Below are positions 15,757 through 25,318 of a stretch of 64,000 nt of DNA, one piece after another. The notes beneath the pieces are model-generated. The model saw only the letters and a list, made by a program, of their open reading frames with translations, was not told the DNA's origin and did no database searches. Position 1 is the first letter of the stretch. Every line of letters begins with the position of its first letter. Source of the DNA: Streptomyces sp. NBC_00162 (GTDB taxonomy: Bacteria; Actinomycetota; Actinomycetes; Streptomycetales; Streptomycetaceae); the NCBI RefSeq assembly GCF_024611995.1, contig NZ_CP102509.1, forward strand, positions 1,364,001-1,428,000, read 5' to 3'. The position numbers and the translations under genes were made by a program.

Positions 15757-17385
15757 ATGTCCGGCACCACCACGCAGCCGACGTCCCGCACCCGCTCCTG
15801 GTGGGGCTGGGGCTGGACGGACGCGCATCCCGACGACGCGGAATGCGCCGCGATGGGCGCCCTGCTGCCCGGCACCCTCAGCCGCCCGCTCCCGGTGCCC
15901 CGCATCCGGGACCTGGGCATCGGGAGCCCCGCCGTCGAACCCCCGCCGAGCCTCGCCCACCTGGTCACCGCGGACCCCGGGGACCGCGCCGCCCACGCCA
16001 TGGGAAAGGCGTACCGCGACGTGGTGCGTGCCCTTCGCGGGCGCCCCGGCCGCATCCCCGATCTCGTCGCCCGCCCGACGGACGAGCAGGGCGTGGCCGA
16101 CCTGCTGGACTGGGCGGGTGACCGGCAGGTCGCCGTCGTCCCGTACGGCGGGGGTTCCTCGGTCACCGGGGGCGTGGAGTACCGCGGCGACGCCCACCGG
16201 GCGGTGCTGTCCCTCGACCTGACCGCCATGGGCCGCGTCCTGGAGGTCGACACCGAGGGCCGGGCCGCGCGCATCCAGGCGGGCACCCTCGGGCCGAGCC
16301 TGGAGGACCAGCTGCGGCCCCACGGCCTCACCCTGCGGCACTTCCCGCAGAGCTTCGAGTTCTCCACCCTGGGGGGCTGGCTCGCCACCCGGGCCGGCGG
16401 CCACTACGCCACCGGCCGCACGCACATCGACGACTTCGTGCAAGCGATGCGCGTGGTCACCCCGGCCGGCACGAGCAGCTCCTGGCGGCTGCCCGCGTCC
16501 GGGGCGGGTCCCTCCCCCGACCGCCTGTTCCTGGGCTCCGAAGGGGCCCTCGGCATCATCACCGAGGCATGGGTCCGCCTGCAGGAACGCCCCCGCCACA
16601 AGGCGTCCGCCGCGGTCACCTTCACCGACTTCCACGACGCGCTCCGGGCGGTGCGCACCCTCGCACAGTCCGACCTCTCCCCCGCCAACTGCCGTCTGCT
16701 GGACTCCGGTGAGGCCGCGCTGTCGGGCGCGGCGCAGGACGGTTCCGCCGTGCTGGTGCTCGGCTTCGAGTCGGCGGACGAACCGGTGACCGCCCGGCTC
16801 GAACGGGCCGTCGGCGTGGCCCGCTCGTACGGCGGCCGGTACGGCGGGGCCGCAGGCCCGGACCAGGCCCCGGGCGAGGCCGCGGCCGGTGACACGGGCG
16901 GTGACGCGGCCGTGGGCGCCTGGCGTTCGGCCTTCCTGCGGATGCCCTACCTCCGCGACGGTCTGGCCAGGATGGGCGCCGTCGCGGAGACCTTCGAGAC
17001 TGCGGCCACCTGGGACCGGATCCCCGGCCTGATCGAGGCGGTGCGCACCGAGGTCGGCGCGGCGGCGCTCAAGGCCACCGGACACCCGGCAACCGTCAAC
17101 TGCCGTCTGACTCATGTGTATCCGGACGGGGCGGCTCCGTACTTCACCGTCCTCGCCGCAGGCCGTGCCGGTGACGAGGTCGCCCTCTGGGACGACCTCA
17201 AGGCCGTGGCGGGCGAGGTCCTGCACCGCCACCGGGCCACCATCACCCACCACCATGCCGTCGGCCGGGACCACCGTCCGGGCTACGACCGTCAGCGCCC
17301 CGAGCCCTTCGCCCTCGCGCTGCGGGCCGCGAAGGGGGCCCTCGATCCGCGGGGCATCCTCAACCCCGGCGTGCTCGTGGACTGA
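15757..17385 (+). CDS. FAD-binding oxidase, alkyl-DHAP synthase-like
   Basis: This 542-residue protein begins MSGTTTQPTSRTRSWWGWGW. It has the FAD-binding (PCMH/VAO) motif PYGGGSSVTGGVE near residue 130 and GGWLATRAGGHYATG near 210, both typical of alkylglycerone-phosphate synthases. C-terminal features are NCRLTHVYPDGA, a double-His active-site stretch THHHAVGRDH and the VAO-type ending LDPRGILNPG. In eukaryotes this family makes ether lipids from acyl-DHAP. In Streptomyces the substrate is uncertain and could be a different hydroxy acid or phospholipid precursor. It is divergent from, and probably repressed by, the TetR regulator. Confidence 0.87.
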   Translation: MSGTTTQPTSRTRSWWGWGWTDAHPDDAECAAMGALLPGTLSRPLPVPRIRDLGIGSPAVEPPPSLAHLVTADPGDRAAHAMGKAYRDVVRALRGRPGRIPDLVARPTDEQGVADLLDWAGDRQVAVVPYGGGSSVTGGVEYRGDAHRAVLSLDLTAMGRVLEVDTEGRAARIQAGTLGPSLEDQLRPHGLTLRHFPQSFEFSTLGGWLATRAGGHYATGRTHIDDFVQAMRVVTPAGTSSSWRLPASGAGPSPDRLFLGSEGALGIITEAWVRLQERPRHKASAAVTFTDFHDALRAVRTLAQSDLSPANCRLLDSGEAALSGAAQDGSAVLVLGFESADEPVTARLERAVGVARSYGGRYGGAAGPDQAPGEAAAGDTGGDAAVGAWRSAFLRMPYLRDGLARMGAVAETFETAATWDRIPGLIEAVRTEVGAAALKATGHPATVNCRLTHVYPDGAAPYFTVLAAGRAGDEVALWDDLKAVAGEVLHRHRATITHHHAVGRDHRPGYDRQRPEPFALALRAAKGALDPRGILNPGVLVD

Positions 17386-17540
17386 ACGGGGCCGCGGGCG
17401 GCCGGCGGACACGGCGGCCCGGCGGGTTGACAGCCGGGCGAAGTGCGCGCCGGATGGGGCCGTGCCACGCTGATCAGAGGCCTGGGGGCTCGCTGACCGG
17501 GCGGCGCGGCCCATGTCCGTCGAGCCGAACGGGGCGTGCC

Positions 17541-19181
17541 ATGGTGCGAGTAAAGAACACCCGATCGCGGGGGCGCCGCACGGCCGCCGGATGCGCGGCC
17601 CTGTTGCTCGTGGCCCTGATGTCGGGGACAGCGGCCGGAGCAACGCCGACACCCACCCCGACGCCCACGCCGACCCCGACCCCGACACCGTCCGGCGACG
17701 GCGGTTCCGGCCCGCTGGACCCGCGCATCACGGAGATCATGCGGAAGCCGGAGTACCGCTACGCCCAGTGGGGCCTCCTCCAGAAGGACCCGGCCTCCGG
17801 GCGGGTGGTCCACAGCCTGTTCCCCGGACAGTTCTTCATCCCCGGGTCCACGGCCAAGCTGTTCAGCGTGTCCGGGGCGTGGAACACCCTCGGTGCCGAC
17901 CACCGCTTCGAGACACCGGTCTACGCGGTCGGCGAGCGGCGCGGGGCCACCCTGACCGGTGACCTCGCCCTGGTCGCCCAGGGCGACCTCACCATGGGCG
18001 GCAGAACCAGCCCCGACGGCTCGGTCTCGTTCACCAACCTCGACCACACCTATGCCAATGACGTCCCCGGCGCCACCCTCACCCCGGAGAACCCCCTCGC
18101 CGGGATCGACCTCATAGCCCAGCAGGTACGGCGCTCCGGCATCACCCGCGTGGACGGGAACGTGATCGTGGACGACCGGCTCTTCGCCCCGGCCCCGGTC
18201 CTCGACCCGACTCCCACCCCACTGATCATCAACGACAACCTCATCGACCTGACGACCACGCCCGGGGACCGCGCCGACGCGCCCGCGCGCCTGGACTGGC
18301 GCCCGAAGGTGGCCCCGTACGACGTCACCTCGACGGTGAAGACCGTGGCGGCGGGCAAGCCGGCCGCCGTCACGGTGACGACCTCCGGGAACGGCACCCG
18401 GATCCGGCTGTCCGGCACGATCGCGGCGGGCGCCGAACCCGTACTGCGGGTGGCCCCCGTCACCGACCCGGCGGCCTTCGGACGCACCGCGCTGATCGAG
18501 GCGCTCGAACGGGCCGGGGTGGAGGTCACCGCCGGCCCGACGGGCCCCAACCCGGTAGGCGAGCTGCCCCGCACCTACGAGGGCCGGCCGCGCGTGGCGG
18601 TGTACACCTCGCCTCCCTTCGCCGAGTACGCCAAGCTCATCCTCAAGGTCAGCCACAACCTGGGCGCCAACCTGGGCATGTGCCTGATGGCCGTCACGAC
18701 CGGCAGCCACGACTGCATGGACGGGTTCCCGGTGCTGGCCGGGTTCCTGGACGAGGCGGGCGTCGACCGCAAGCAGGTGCAGCTCCTCGACGGCCGCGGC
18801 GGCAACCCCGTCGACCGGTCCACGCCGCAGGCGGAGGCGGAGATGCTGACGTACTGGCAGCGCAACCCCGAGGCGAAGCTCTTCCGGGAGGCACTGCCCA
18901 TCCTCGGCGTCGACGGCCTGCTGGCCGAGAACTGCCGCGACTGCCCCGCGCGCGGAAAGGTGTTCGCCAAGACCGGCGCCGCCGTGGGGCTGGACGCCCT
19001 CAACGACCGCCTGGGCGTGGGAGCGATCACGATCGCCGGGTACCTGGACAAGGGCGGCGGCCGCTACGACGTCTTCTACGCCGGCGTCACCGGTGCCTCC
19101 ACGCCGACGACCGACCCGAGCGGCATCCTGAGCATCGCCAACGACCTCGCCATGATCGCCGCGTACCTCCAGGAGGAGTGA
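17541..19181 (+). CDS. dacB: D-alanyl-D-alanine carboxypeptidase/endopeptidase, PBP4 (peptidase S13)
   Basis: This 546-residue secreted protein has a basic N-terminus, a signal peptide (AALLLVALMSGTAAG) and a (Pro-Thr)8 linker at about residues 35-50. The three penicillin-binding motifs are in order: STAK at 103-106 with the nucleophilic Ser, SHN at 371-373 and KTG at 477-479. The large insertion between the first two motifs is the S13/DacB arrangement. It trims D-Ala from, or cuts cross-links in, cell-wall peptidoglycan. ATG 17541 follows GGGG. The gene stands alone and ends at a strong hairpin shared with the convergent WD40 gene. Confidence 0.92.
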   Translation: MVRVKNTRSRGRRTAAGCAALLLVALMSGTAAGATPTPTPTPTPTPTPTPSGDGGSGPLDPRITEIMRKPEYRYAQWGLLQKDPASGRVVHSLFPGQFFIPGSTAKLFSVSGAWNTLGADHRFETPVYAVGERRGATLTGDLALVAQGDLTMGGRTSPDGSVSFTNLDHTYANDVPGATLTPENPLAGIDLIAQQVRRSGITRVDGNVIVDDRLFAPAPVLDPTPTPLIINDNLIDLTTTPGDRADAPARLDWRPKVAPYDVTSTVKTVAAGKPAAVTVTTSGNGTRIRLSGTIAAGAEPVLRVAPVTDPAAFGRTALIEALERAGVEVTAGPTGPNPVGELPRTYEGRPRVAVYTSPPFAEYAKLILKVSHNLGANLGMCLMAVTTGSHDCMDGFPVLAGFLDEAGVDRKQVQLLDGRGGNPVDRSTPQAEAEMLTYWQRNPEAKLFREALPILGVDGLLAENCRDCPARGKVFAKTGAAVGLDALNDRLGVGAITIAGYLDKGGGRYDVFYAGVTGASTPTTDPSGILSIANDLAMIAAYLQEE

Positions 19182-19196
19182 GCAGGGCGGCCGACG

Positions 19197-19253
19197 CCGT
19201 CGGGAACCCGTGAACCGCCTCCCGGTGCGGGGCGGTTCACGGGTTCCCGACGG
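19197..19253. terminator. Bidirectional terminator with a perfect 23-base stem
   Basis: 19197-19219 pairs perfectly with 19231-19253 around an 11-base loop. It lies 15 bases after the dacB stop. Its right arm contains the stop codon and last codons (LPVGNP) of the convergent WD40 gene, so the same hairpin can end both transcripts. Confidence 0.85.
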
Positions 19254-21462
19254 GGAGCGGCGCCGGGCTGAGCACCGCGAGGTCCGGGCCGTAGGCGACC
19301 ACGAGCCGCCCGTCCGGGGCCGTGGTGAGCGCACCCACGGGGAGCGGGAGCAGGTGGTCGTCGGCGGCCTCGCGCCCCGTGGCCAGGTCCCAGAAGCGCA
19401 CGGACTGTTCGTGGCCGATGGCCACGACCGGCCGGCCGTCCTTGACGGTGACGGCAAGGGTTGCGTGTGAGTCCTTGTGACCGGTCTGCGCTCCGCCGAT
19501 CTGCTGCAGGGTGGCGAGGTCCCACAGCCGTACGGTCCGGTCCCGGCTCTTGCTGATCGCGGCGACCCGCCCGTCCAGCACCACGGTCGCCACGGCCGTC
19601 ACCCAGTCGCTGTGGCCGGTGAGGGGTTGGCCGATCTGCCGGCCCGTGCCGAGGTCCCAGAGCCGTACGGTCTTGTCCCAGCTTCCCGTGACGGCGACGG
19701 GGCGTCCCTCCAGCACGGCCGTCGCGAGGGCGGTGACCCGGCTGGAGTGGCCCGCGAGGGGCTCGCCGACCCGCTGACGGGTGGTGAGGTCCCAGACGGC
19801 CAGGGTGCGGTCGCTGCCGGCCGTGACGGCGACGGGGCGGCCGTCCAGGGTCGCGGTGGCCATGGCCAGCACCCGGTCGTGGTGGGTGAGGAAGCGGCCG
19901 TCGAGGTCTCCCGCGGCGGCCGGATCCAGGATCTGCACTGCGGCGCCCGGACCGGCGGTGACGATGACGACCCGCCCGTCCACCACCGCCGTGGCGAGGG
20001 CGGCGGGCTCACCTTCCGGGCCGGTCACGGGGGCAGTGGCCGGCCGGCCGGTGGCCAGGTCCCAGGTGCGCAGGGTGTGGTCGGCGCCTGCCGTGACGGC
20101 AACGGGACGCCCGTCGAGAACGGCCGTCGCGATCGCCAGGACCGGTCCGCTGTGCCCTTGTCCTTGCCCCGCGTCGCCGTGCCCCGTCGTGTGCGAGTCG
20201 CCGAGGTCCCAGACGCGAAGTGTGTGGTCGGCGCCCGCGGTCACGGCGACCGGCCGCCCGTCCAGGACCGTCGTCGCCACGTCCCAGACCCGGCCGGTGT
20301 GGCCGGTGTGACCGGTCAGCAGTTGGCCGTTCCTGCGGTCGGAGAGCAGGTGCCACAGCGGTGTCTGCCGAGGCGTGCCGGTGGACTGGGAAGGCAGCTG
20401 TCCGGTCGCGCCGATGCTTCGGATCACCCGCGTGCCGTCCGTGTGGTGGCCGTCGGCCGTCAGGTCCCAGATGCGCAGGGACCCGTCCGCCGCGGTGGCG
20501 AGGGCTACCGTCCGCCCTCCCGACACCGTGGTCTCCCGGGCCCGTACGTAGGCGCCGCGTTGACGGACACCGCTCAGGGCGCCGATGAACTCGGGGTCCT
20601 CGTCGTCGAGCCCGAGGGCGACCGCTCTCCCCTGCACCACGGTCAGGGCGGACACACCGGGCACCTCCGCGGCGCGGGACAGGTCCGGGGAGGCCGGGGA
20701 GGTCTCCGCCGGGTGGCCGGTGGTCAGGTCCCACGCGCCCGGCTCCGCGCCATCAGCCCGGGCGGTGAGGGCGAGCATGCGCCCGTCGAGGTCGACGGTC
20801 CTCACCACCCGCAGGGACTCCCCCACTTGGCGGCCGCGGGCCAGGTCCCACAGCTCCACGGTCCGGTTCACGTCCGTGCGGTCGAGGGTGACGACGACAC
20901 GGCGCCCGTCGTCCAGCGTCGCGACGTCGATCGCCGACGGGAACGCGTTGACCTGCCTGCCGCTGAGCGGGTCCCAGACGCGCAGCGTCCCTTCCGCCCC
21001 CAGGGTGAGGACGCCGCGGCGCCCGTCCAGGACGGTGTCCTCCACCACCCTGACGAATTCCCCGGCCTCACGGCCGGTGGCCAGGTCCCACACGAGGACC
21101 GCCTCGTCGGCGTGCAGCGTGAGCGCGACGGCCTTCCCGTCGGCCACCGCCGTGGCCACGGACAGCACTTCGGCCGTCACCGACGACACCGGATCGGTGT
21201 GGCCGGTGACGGGGTCATGGAGCTGTACGCCCGTCGCCACGTCCCATATCCGCACGGTGTTGTCCCGGCTGCCGGAGACGGCGACCGGCCTTCCGCCGAC
21301 GATCGCGGTGCCGACCGCCGTCACCGGACCGTCATGGCCGGTGAAGGTGCCCAGCAGCCGACGCTCCGGCAGGGAAGACCCGTTCGCCCAGTCCGCCGTC
21401 CACGCGGCGGTGGGCTCTCCCGGCAGATCCGCGACGTGCTCACTCTCGGAGTTCTCAGACAT
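19237..21462 (-). CDS. WD40-repeat protein (about 13 repeats)
   Basis: This 741-residue protein is almost entirely WD40 repeats. Repeated endings include VRIWDVATG, VLVWDLATG, LRVWDPLSG, VELWDLARG, LRIWDLTAD, LRTWDLATG and VRLWDLGTG, and GH dipeptides such as FTGHDGP and LTGHSDW occur where expected. About 13-14 repeats would form two seven-bladed propellers, a scaffold for protein binding. There is no signal peptide or membrane segment. It starts 35 bases downstream of the XRE/NB-ARC/TPR gene and is probably co-transcribed with it. In many bacterial STAND proteins these WD40 repeats are fused to the NTPase, so here they may be supplied in trans. Confidence 0.9.
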   Translation of the reverse strand: MSENSESEHVADLPGEPTAAWTADWANGSSLPERRLLGTFTGHDGPVTAVGTAIVGGRPVAVSGSRDNTVRIWDVATGVQLHDPVTGHTDPVSSVTAEVLSVATAVADGKAVALTLHADEAVLVWDLATGREAGEFVRVVEDTVLDGRRGVLTLGAEGTLRVWDPLSGRQVNAFPSAIDVATLDDGRRVVVTLDRTDVNRTVELWDLARGRQVGESLRVVRTVDLDGRMLALTARADGAEPGAWDLTTGHPAETSPASPDLSRAAEVPGVSALTVVQGRAVALGLDDEDPEFIGALSGVRQRGAYVRARETTVSGGRTVALATAADGSLRIWDLTADGHHTDGTRVIRSIGATGQLPSQSTGTPRQTPLWHLLSDRRNGQLLTGHTGHTGRVWDVATTVLDGRPVAVTAGADHTLRVWDLGDSHTTGHGDAGQGQGHSGPVLAIATAVLDGRPVAVTAGADHTLRTWDLATGRPATAPVTGPEGEPAALATAVVDGRVVIVTAGPGAAVQILDPAAAGDLDGRFLTHHDRVLAMATATLDGRPVAVTAGSDRTLAVWDLTTRQRVGEPLAGHSSRVTALATAVLEGRPVAVTGSWDKTVRLWDLGTGRQIGQPLTGHSDWVTAVATVVLDGRVAAISKSRDRTVRLWDLATLQQIGGAQTGHKDSHATLAVTVKDGRPVVAIGHEQSVRFWDLATGREAADDHLLPLPVGALTTAPDGRLVVAYGPDLAVLSPAPLPVGNP

Positions 21463-21497
21463 GCCCAGAGGCTAGGCGCCGCCTCTGACATTCGGGG

Positions 21498-23954
21498 TCA
21501 GCGGGCCCCGGGGCTGAGCTCCTGCAGGACGGCCTGTCCCGCCGCACGGTGTTCGGCGGCCGCGGCCCGGTCCGTGCCGTCGAGCACGATCGCGATCCCC
21601 TCGTGGGCCAGTGCTTCCTCGTGCCGGTATCCCAGCCTCGGGGCCAGCTCCAGCGCCTGCCGGTACAGCCGCAGGGCCTCCTCGGGGAGGGCCGCGAGCC
21701 GGCAGGTCTCGGCGTAGCCGTTGAGGAAACGGATCTTCCAGTGTTCCTCGAACAGTTCGTCCAACAGCGCGAAGGCCTCCCGGTGACTGGCCAGTGCCTC
21801 CTCGTACCGGCCCATCCGCCGCAGGGCGACGCCCAGGCAGTTGAGGGCCCACGCCTCGTTGTTCATGTGCCCGTCCTCGCGGGCCAGTGCCAGCGCCAGG
21901 TGCAGGTGCTCCGCCGCCTCTTCGGGCGCCTCGCCGGCGATGGCCACGCCGAGGGTGATCCGTGCCGTCAGCGTCGGCGGCCATGCCGGGTCCGCGTGCG
22001 GAATGCCCAGCACCTCCCGGGCCCGCCGCGCCGCCTGCTCACGGTCTCCCAGTTGCAGCATCGCCCAGGCCTCGGAGGCGGCCGCGTGGGCCGCGCCCGC
22101 CGGGAGACCGGCTTGCTCGTACAACATCCCTGCCAGCCCGAAGAGTTCGAGCGGCTCCTCGACACTCCCCTGCTCCCACCTCAGATAGCCGCGGCGCATG
22201 GCCAGTTCGGCCTCCGAGCGCACGTCCCCCGCCCGGGACACCTCGACCCCGGCCGCCTCGTACGCGGCTCCGGCCTCCGCCATCCGGCCCGCGTTGTAAC
22301 GGGCGAAGCCCAGGTCGCTGTACGCCTCGGCCAGTTGCAGCGGATCGCCCAGGCGCTCGGCGGCGGCGAGCGACCGCTCGAAGAGGTGGTTGAGGTGCGT
22401 CGTACCGCAGCGCCGCGCGAAGTACGCCCGCAGGAAGCGCGGCAGCTCGCACACGTGCACATCGGCCCCGACGGCGACCGCCGTCTCGAAGGCGGCGATC
22501 ATCGCTTCGTACTCCGCGACGAGCCAGGCCAAGGCCGTGTTCTTGTCCGTGAACCGCGGCAGCGCGGCCGGGGGACGGCCCGCGGAGGGCGACCGGCCGG
22601 GCGACAGGACCTGCATCGCGGCGTCCGCCGCGGCCGCCGCGTGCACGTAGTAGTCGAGGAAGCGGCCCAGCGCCCGCTCCCGCTCGGCCTGCGAGTCCTG
22701 CTCCGCACAGGCCGCGCGCGCGTGCTGGTGCACCAGGTCGTGCAGCCGGTAGCGGCCGGCCGTCGGCTGCTGGACCAGGTGCGCGTCGACCAGGTCCTCC
22801 AGCATCTCCCGGGCACCGTGCAGGGGCACGTCCGCCAGCGACGCCGCCAGGTACTCGTCGAAGGAGCCCCCGGGCAGCAGCCCCAGCATCCGGAACAGCC
22901 GGGCGTGCGCCCGGTCCAGCTGCTTCACGGACATGGCGAACGCCGTGTCGAACTCGCTCGCGCCCTGCGCCAGCCGCTCTACGAGGATGCCCACGGTCCA
23001 GCCCGGCCGGTGCCGCAGCCGGGCCGCGGCCAGCCGCAGGGCCAGCGGCAGATGGCCGCACAGCCGCAGCACCTCGGCGGCGGACTCCGGTTCGCGGGCC
23101 AGCCGCCCTTCGGGGCCGCTGGGGTCGCCGCTGGCACGGGCCAGCAGCTCCGCGCTCTCCCGGGGGCTCAGCACGTCCAGCGACACCGGGGGCACCTCGT
23201 CCAGGCCCAGCAGCCGCTTGCGGCTCGTGATCACGACGACGGAGGGGCCTGCGCCGGGCAGCAGCGGGCGGACCTGGTCGGCGTCGGCGGCGTTGTCGAG
23301 GACCACGACGGCCCGCCGGCGGGCCAGTTCCGACCGCCAGCAGGCGGCCAGCTGTTCGATGCCCTCCTGCGGGACCCTCTCGGACGGGACGTCGAGGGCC
23401 GAGAGCAGCATGCGCAGCGCGGAGTCGGGATCGAGCGGTTCGCGGCCCTCGGTGAAGCCGTGCAGGTCCACATAGAGCTGGGCGTCCGGGTAGGGGGCGG
23501 CGAGCCGGTGCGCGGCGTGCACCGCCAGGCAGGTCTTGCCGACGCCTGCCATGCCGTCGAGGGCGACCACCTGGTGGCTTTCCAGCGCGGCGAGCACGGC
23601 GGCGAGTTGGGAATCTCGTCCGGTGAAGTCGGGTACGTCGCGCGGCAGATCGTTGCGGGGCCTCGGCTGGACCTGGCGGCTGGACTTCGGGGGCGCCGGC
23701 AGCGGGTTCGAGGACCGTTCCCACAGGGGGCGCAGGGGGCGGGGGTCGCGCTTGACGAGGCGGCAGAGGGCGATCACCGCGGGCCAGGGCGGCACGGTTT
23801 GGCCGCTGAGGTAACGCGACAGCGAGGAGGAGCTGAGTCCGGTGTCCCTCGCGAGGGCCCGGACGCCGAGCCCGGACAGCTCCTGGATCAGGCGCAGCCG
23901 GGCGGCCAGCTCGTCCTGCGGCCCGGTGTTCGCCGTCCGCTGTTCCACATCCAT
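21498..23954 (-). CDS. STAND regulator: XRE-type HTH, NB-ARC NTPase, TPR repeats
   Basis: This 818-residue protein starts at ATG 23954 after GGGGGA. Residues about 15-60 form an HTH (RALARDTGLSSSSLSRYLSG). NB-ARC motifs follow: Walker A GMAGVGKT at 134-141, Walker B-like RRAVVVLDNAAD near 225, a sensor region VVVITSRKR and HLPLAL (GxP type). The C-terminal half is TPR-like helical pairs (for example EAYSDLGFARYNAGRMAEAG, then EAWALNCLGVALRRMGRYEE). It should act as an ATP-dependent switch that senses a ligand through TPRs and acts through the HTH or a partner. The adjacent WD40 gene is a likely partner. No effector enzyme domain is fused. Confidence 0.9.
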   Translation of the reverse strand: MDVEQRTANTGPQDELAARLRLIQELSGLGVRALARDTGLSSSSLSRYLSGQTVPPWPAVIALCRLVKRDPRPLRPLWERSSNPLPAPPKSSRQVQPRPRNDLPRDVPDFTGRDSQLAAVLAALESHQVVALDGMAGVGKTCLAVHAAHRLAAPYPDAQLYVDLHGFTEGREPLDPDSALRMLLSALDVPSERVPQEGIEQLAACWRSELARRRAVVVLDNAADADQVRPLLPGAGPSVVVITSRKRLLGLDEVPPVSLDVLSPRESAELLARASGDPSGPEGRLAREPESAAEVLRLCGHLPLALRLAAARLRHRPGWTVGILVERLAQGASEFDTAFAMSVKQLDRAHARLFRMLGLLPGGSFDEYLAASLADVPLHGAREMLEDLVDAHLVQQPTAGRYRLHDLVHQHARAACAEQDSQAERERALGRFLDYYVHAAAAADAAMQVLSPGRSPSAGRPPAALPRFTDKNTALAWLVAEYEAMIAAFETAVAVGADVHVCELPRFLRAYFARRCGTTHLNHLFERSLAAAERLGDPLQLAEAYSDLGFARYNAGRMAEAGAAYEAAGVEVSRAGDVRSEAELAMRRGYLRWEQGSVEEPLELFGLAGMLYEQAGLPAGAAHAAASEAWAMLQLGDREQAARRAREVLGIPHADPAWPPTLTARITLGVAIAGEAPEEAAEHLHLALALAREDGHMNNEAWALNCLGVALRRMGRYEEALASHREAFALLDELFEEHWKIRFLNGYAETCRLAALPEEALRLYRQALELAPRLGYRHEEALAHEGIAIVLDGTDRAAAAEHRAAGQAVLQELSPGAR

Positions 23955-24134
23955 GGTTCCCCCGCTTCGCTGTCCCGCCCCGGCCGAAGTATTGCGGGCC
24001 AAGTCTGCGCAGATCAAGGCCATTTGAACTGTCCCAGGGCGTCCCATCGCCGTCGTCACGGCACGCCGGAGCGGCTGTCATGGAGTCACACCCCGAGGGA
24101 ACGGGGCACCAACCGGTAAGAGGAGCGAATCACC

Positions 24135-24590
24135 ATGCAGTCTCGTATGCAGAACCCCGCCGTCGTACTGTCCGGCGCGATGCAGCCCATCCAGGAGATC
24201 TTCAAGGCCGTGCACTCCGGTGGGGTGGACGGGCAGACGCTGGAGCTGGTGCATCTGCGGGTCAGCCAGATCAACGGCTGCAGCGCCTGCGTCGACGGCG
24301 GCGCCAAGTCGGCCCGCAAGGCGGGAGTGAGCGACGAGCGGCTGGCCACGGTCGCCGCCTGGCGGGAGGCCCCGTACTTCACCGAAGAGGAGCGGGCGGC
24401 CCTCACGCTGGCCGAGGCCGCGACGCGGCTGGCCGACCGTCCCGACCCGGTGAGCGACGAGGTCTGGGACACGGCCGCCACCTACTTCGACGAGAAGCAG
24501 CTGGCCGCGATCGTCCTGATGATCGGCGTCACCAACATGTTCAACCGGCTCAACGCCACGACCCGCCAGATCGCCGGCGCCTGGGGATGA
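24135..24590 (+). CDS. Carboxymuconolactone decarboxylase/AhpD-like protein lacking the usual active-site His
   Basis: This 151-residue protein shows the AhpD-like core ELVHLRVSQINGCSACVDGGAK. The Cys-x-x-Cys pair (CSAC) is present, but the His that normally follows four residues after the second Cys is replaced by Gly (VDGG instead of xDMH). In AhpD that His and a Glu help proton transfer in peroxidatic thiol chemistry. The protein may be inactive in that reaction or use another residue. AGAGGAG lies about 10 bases upstream of the ATG. It stands alone and ends at a strong hairpin. Confidence 0.85.
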   Translation: MQSRMQNPAVVLSGAMQPIQEIFKAVHSGGVDGQTLELVHLRVSQINGCSACVDGGAKSARKAGVSDERLATVAAWREAPYFTEEERAALTLAEAATRLADRPDPVSDEVWDTAATYFDEKQLAAIVLMIGVTNMFNRLNATTRQIAGAWG

Positions 24591-24599
24591 CGGGCCCCG

Positions 24600-24633
24600 G
24601 CCGGGGCCGGCGGGCAAACCCGCCGGCCCCGGC
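24600..24633 (+). terminator. Terminator hairpin, 15-base stem with CAAA loop
   Basis: 24600-24614 pairs perfectly with 24619-24633 around CAAA, 10 bases after the stop codon of the AhpD-like gene. Confidence 0.8.
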
Positions 24634-24689
24634 GGCCCGAAGGCATGACGATGACGTCCATCAAGCCCTGTACCAGGAGGAAACCCGCA

Positions 24690-25169
24690 ATGAACGACAC
24701 GCAGAAGCCCGCCGAGAACACCACCGCGACCGACAGCTCCTCGAAGAGATTCACGGACGAGGAGCGCGGCGCGATGAAGGAGCGGGCCCAGGAGCTGAGG
24801 GCGTCCGCGCGCCGCGGATCGCGCGCCGACAAGGCACGGGAGGAGGAAGCCGCCGTGCTCGCGAAGATCGCCGAGATGTCGGACTCGGACCGGGTCATGG
24901 CCGAACGGTTCCACGCGGTCGTCAAGGCGAGCGCGCCGGAACTCGCACCGAAGCTCTGGTACGGGATGCCCTCGTACGCCAGGGACGGCAAGGTCGTCTG
25001 CTTCTTCCAGAGCGCGCAGAAGTTCAACACGAGGTACGCGACGCTCGGTTTCAGCGACAAGGCGAACCTCGACGAAGGCGCCATGTGGCCGACCTCGTAC
25101 GCCCTGAAGGAGCTGACCGCCACCGACGAGGCGAGGATCGGCGCCCTCGTGAAGCAAGCGGCGAACTGA
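24690..25169 (+). CDS. DUF1801 (YdhG-like) protein
   Basis: ATG 24690 is chosen because AGGAGG lies 9 bases upstream; an in-frame ATG at 24645 lacks a site. The 159-residue product has a charged, probably disordered N-terminus ([20 protein letters not shown]). The DUF1801 core follows: [23 protein letters not shown] and [11 protein letters not shown], then TSYALKELT. The biochemical role of this family is unknown. It probably forms a small alpha/beta fold. It is separated from the previous gene by a terminator. Confidence 0.85.
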   Translation: MNDTQKPAENTTATDSSSKRFTDEERGAMKERAQELRASARRGSRADKAREEEAAVLAKIAEMSDSDRVMAERFHAVVKASAPELAPKLWYGMPSYARDGKVVCFFQSAQKFNTRYATLGFSDKANLDEGAMWPTSYALKELTATDEARIGALVKQAAN

Positions 25170-25318
25170 GGCCCGGGGCAGGTCCGCGCACCGGAAGCGA
25201 TCCGGCGTCCACCTTCCTCAGGAGACGCCGGACATGCCGGAGATTCCCCTCTCCCCCATTCTTCTCATGGAGAGGCCGCCACAGCCGACGGGCGCCGTTC
25301 CCGGAAGGAGGCGTCACC

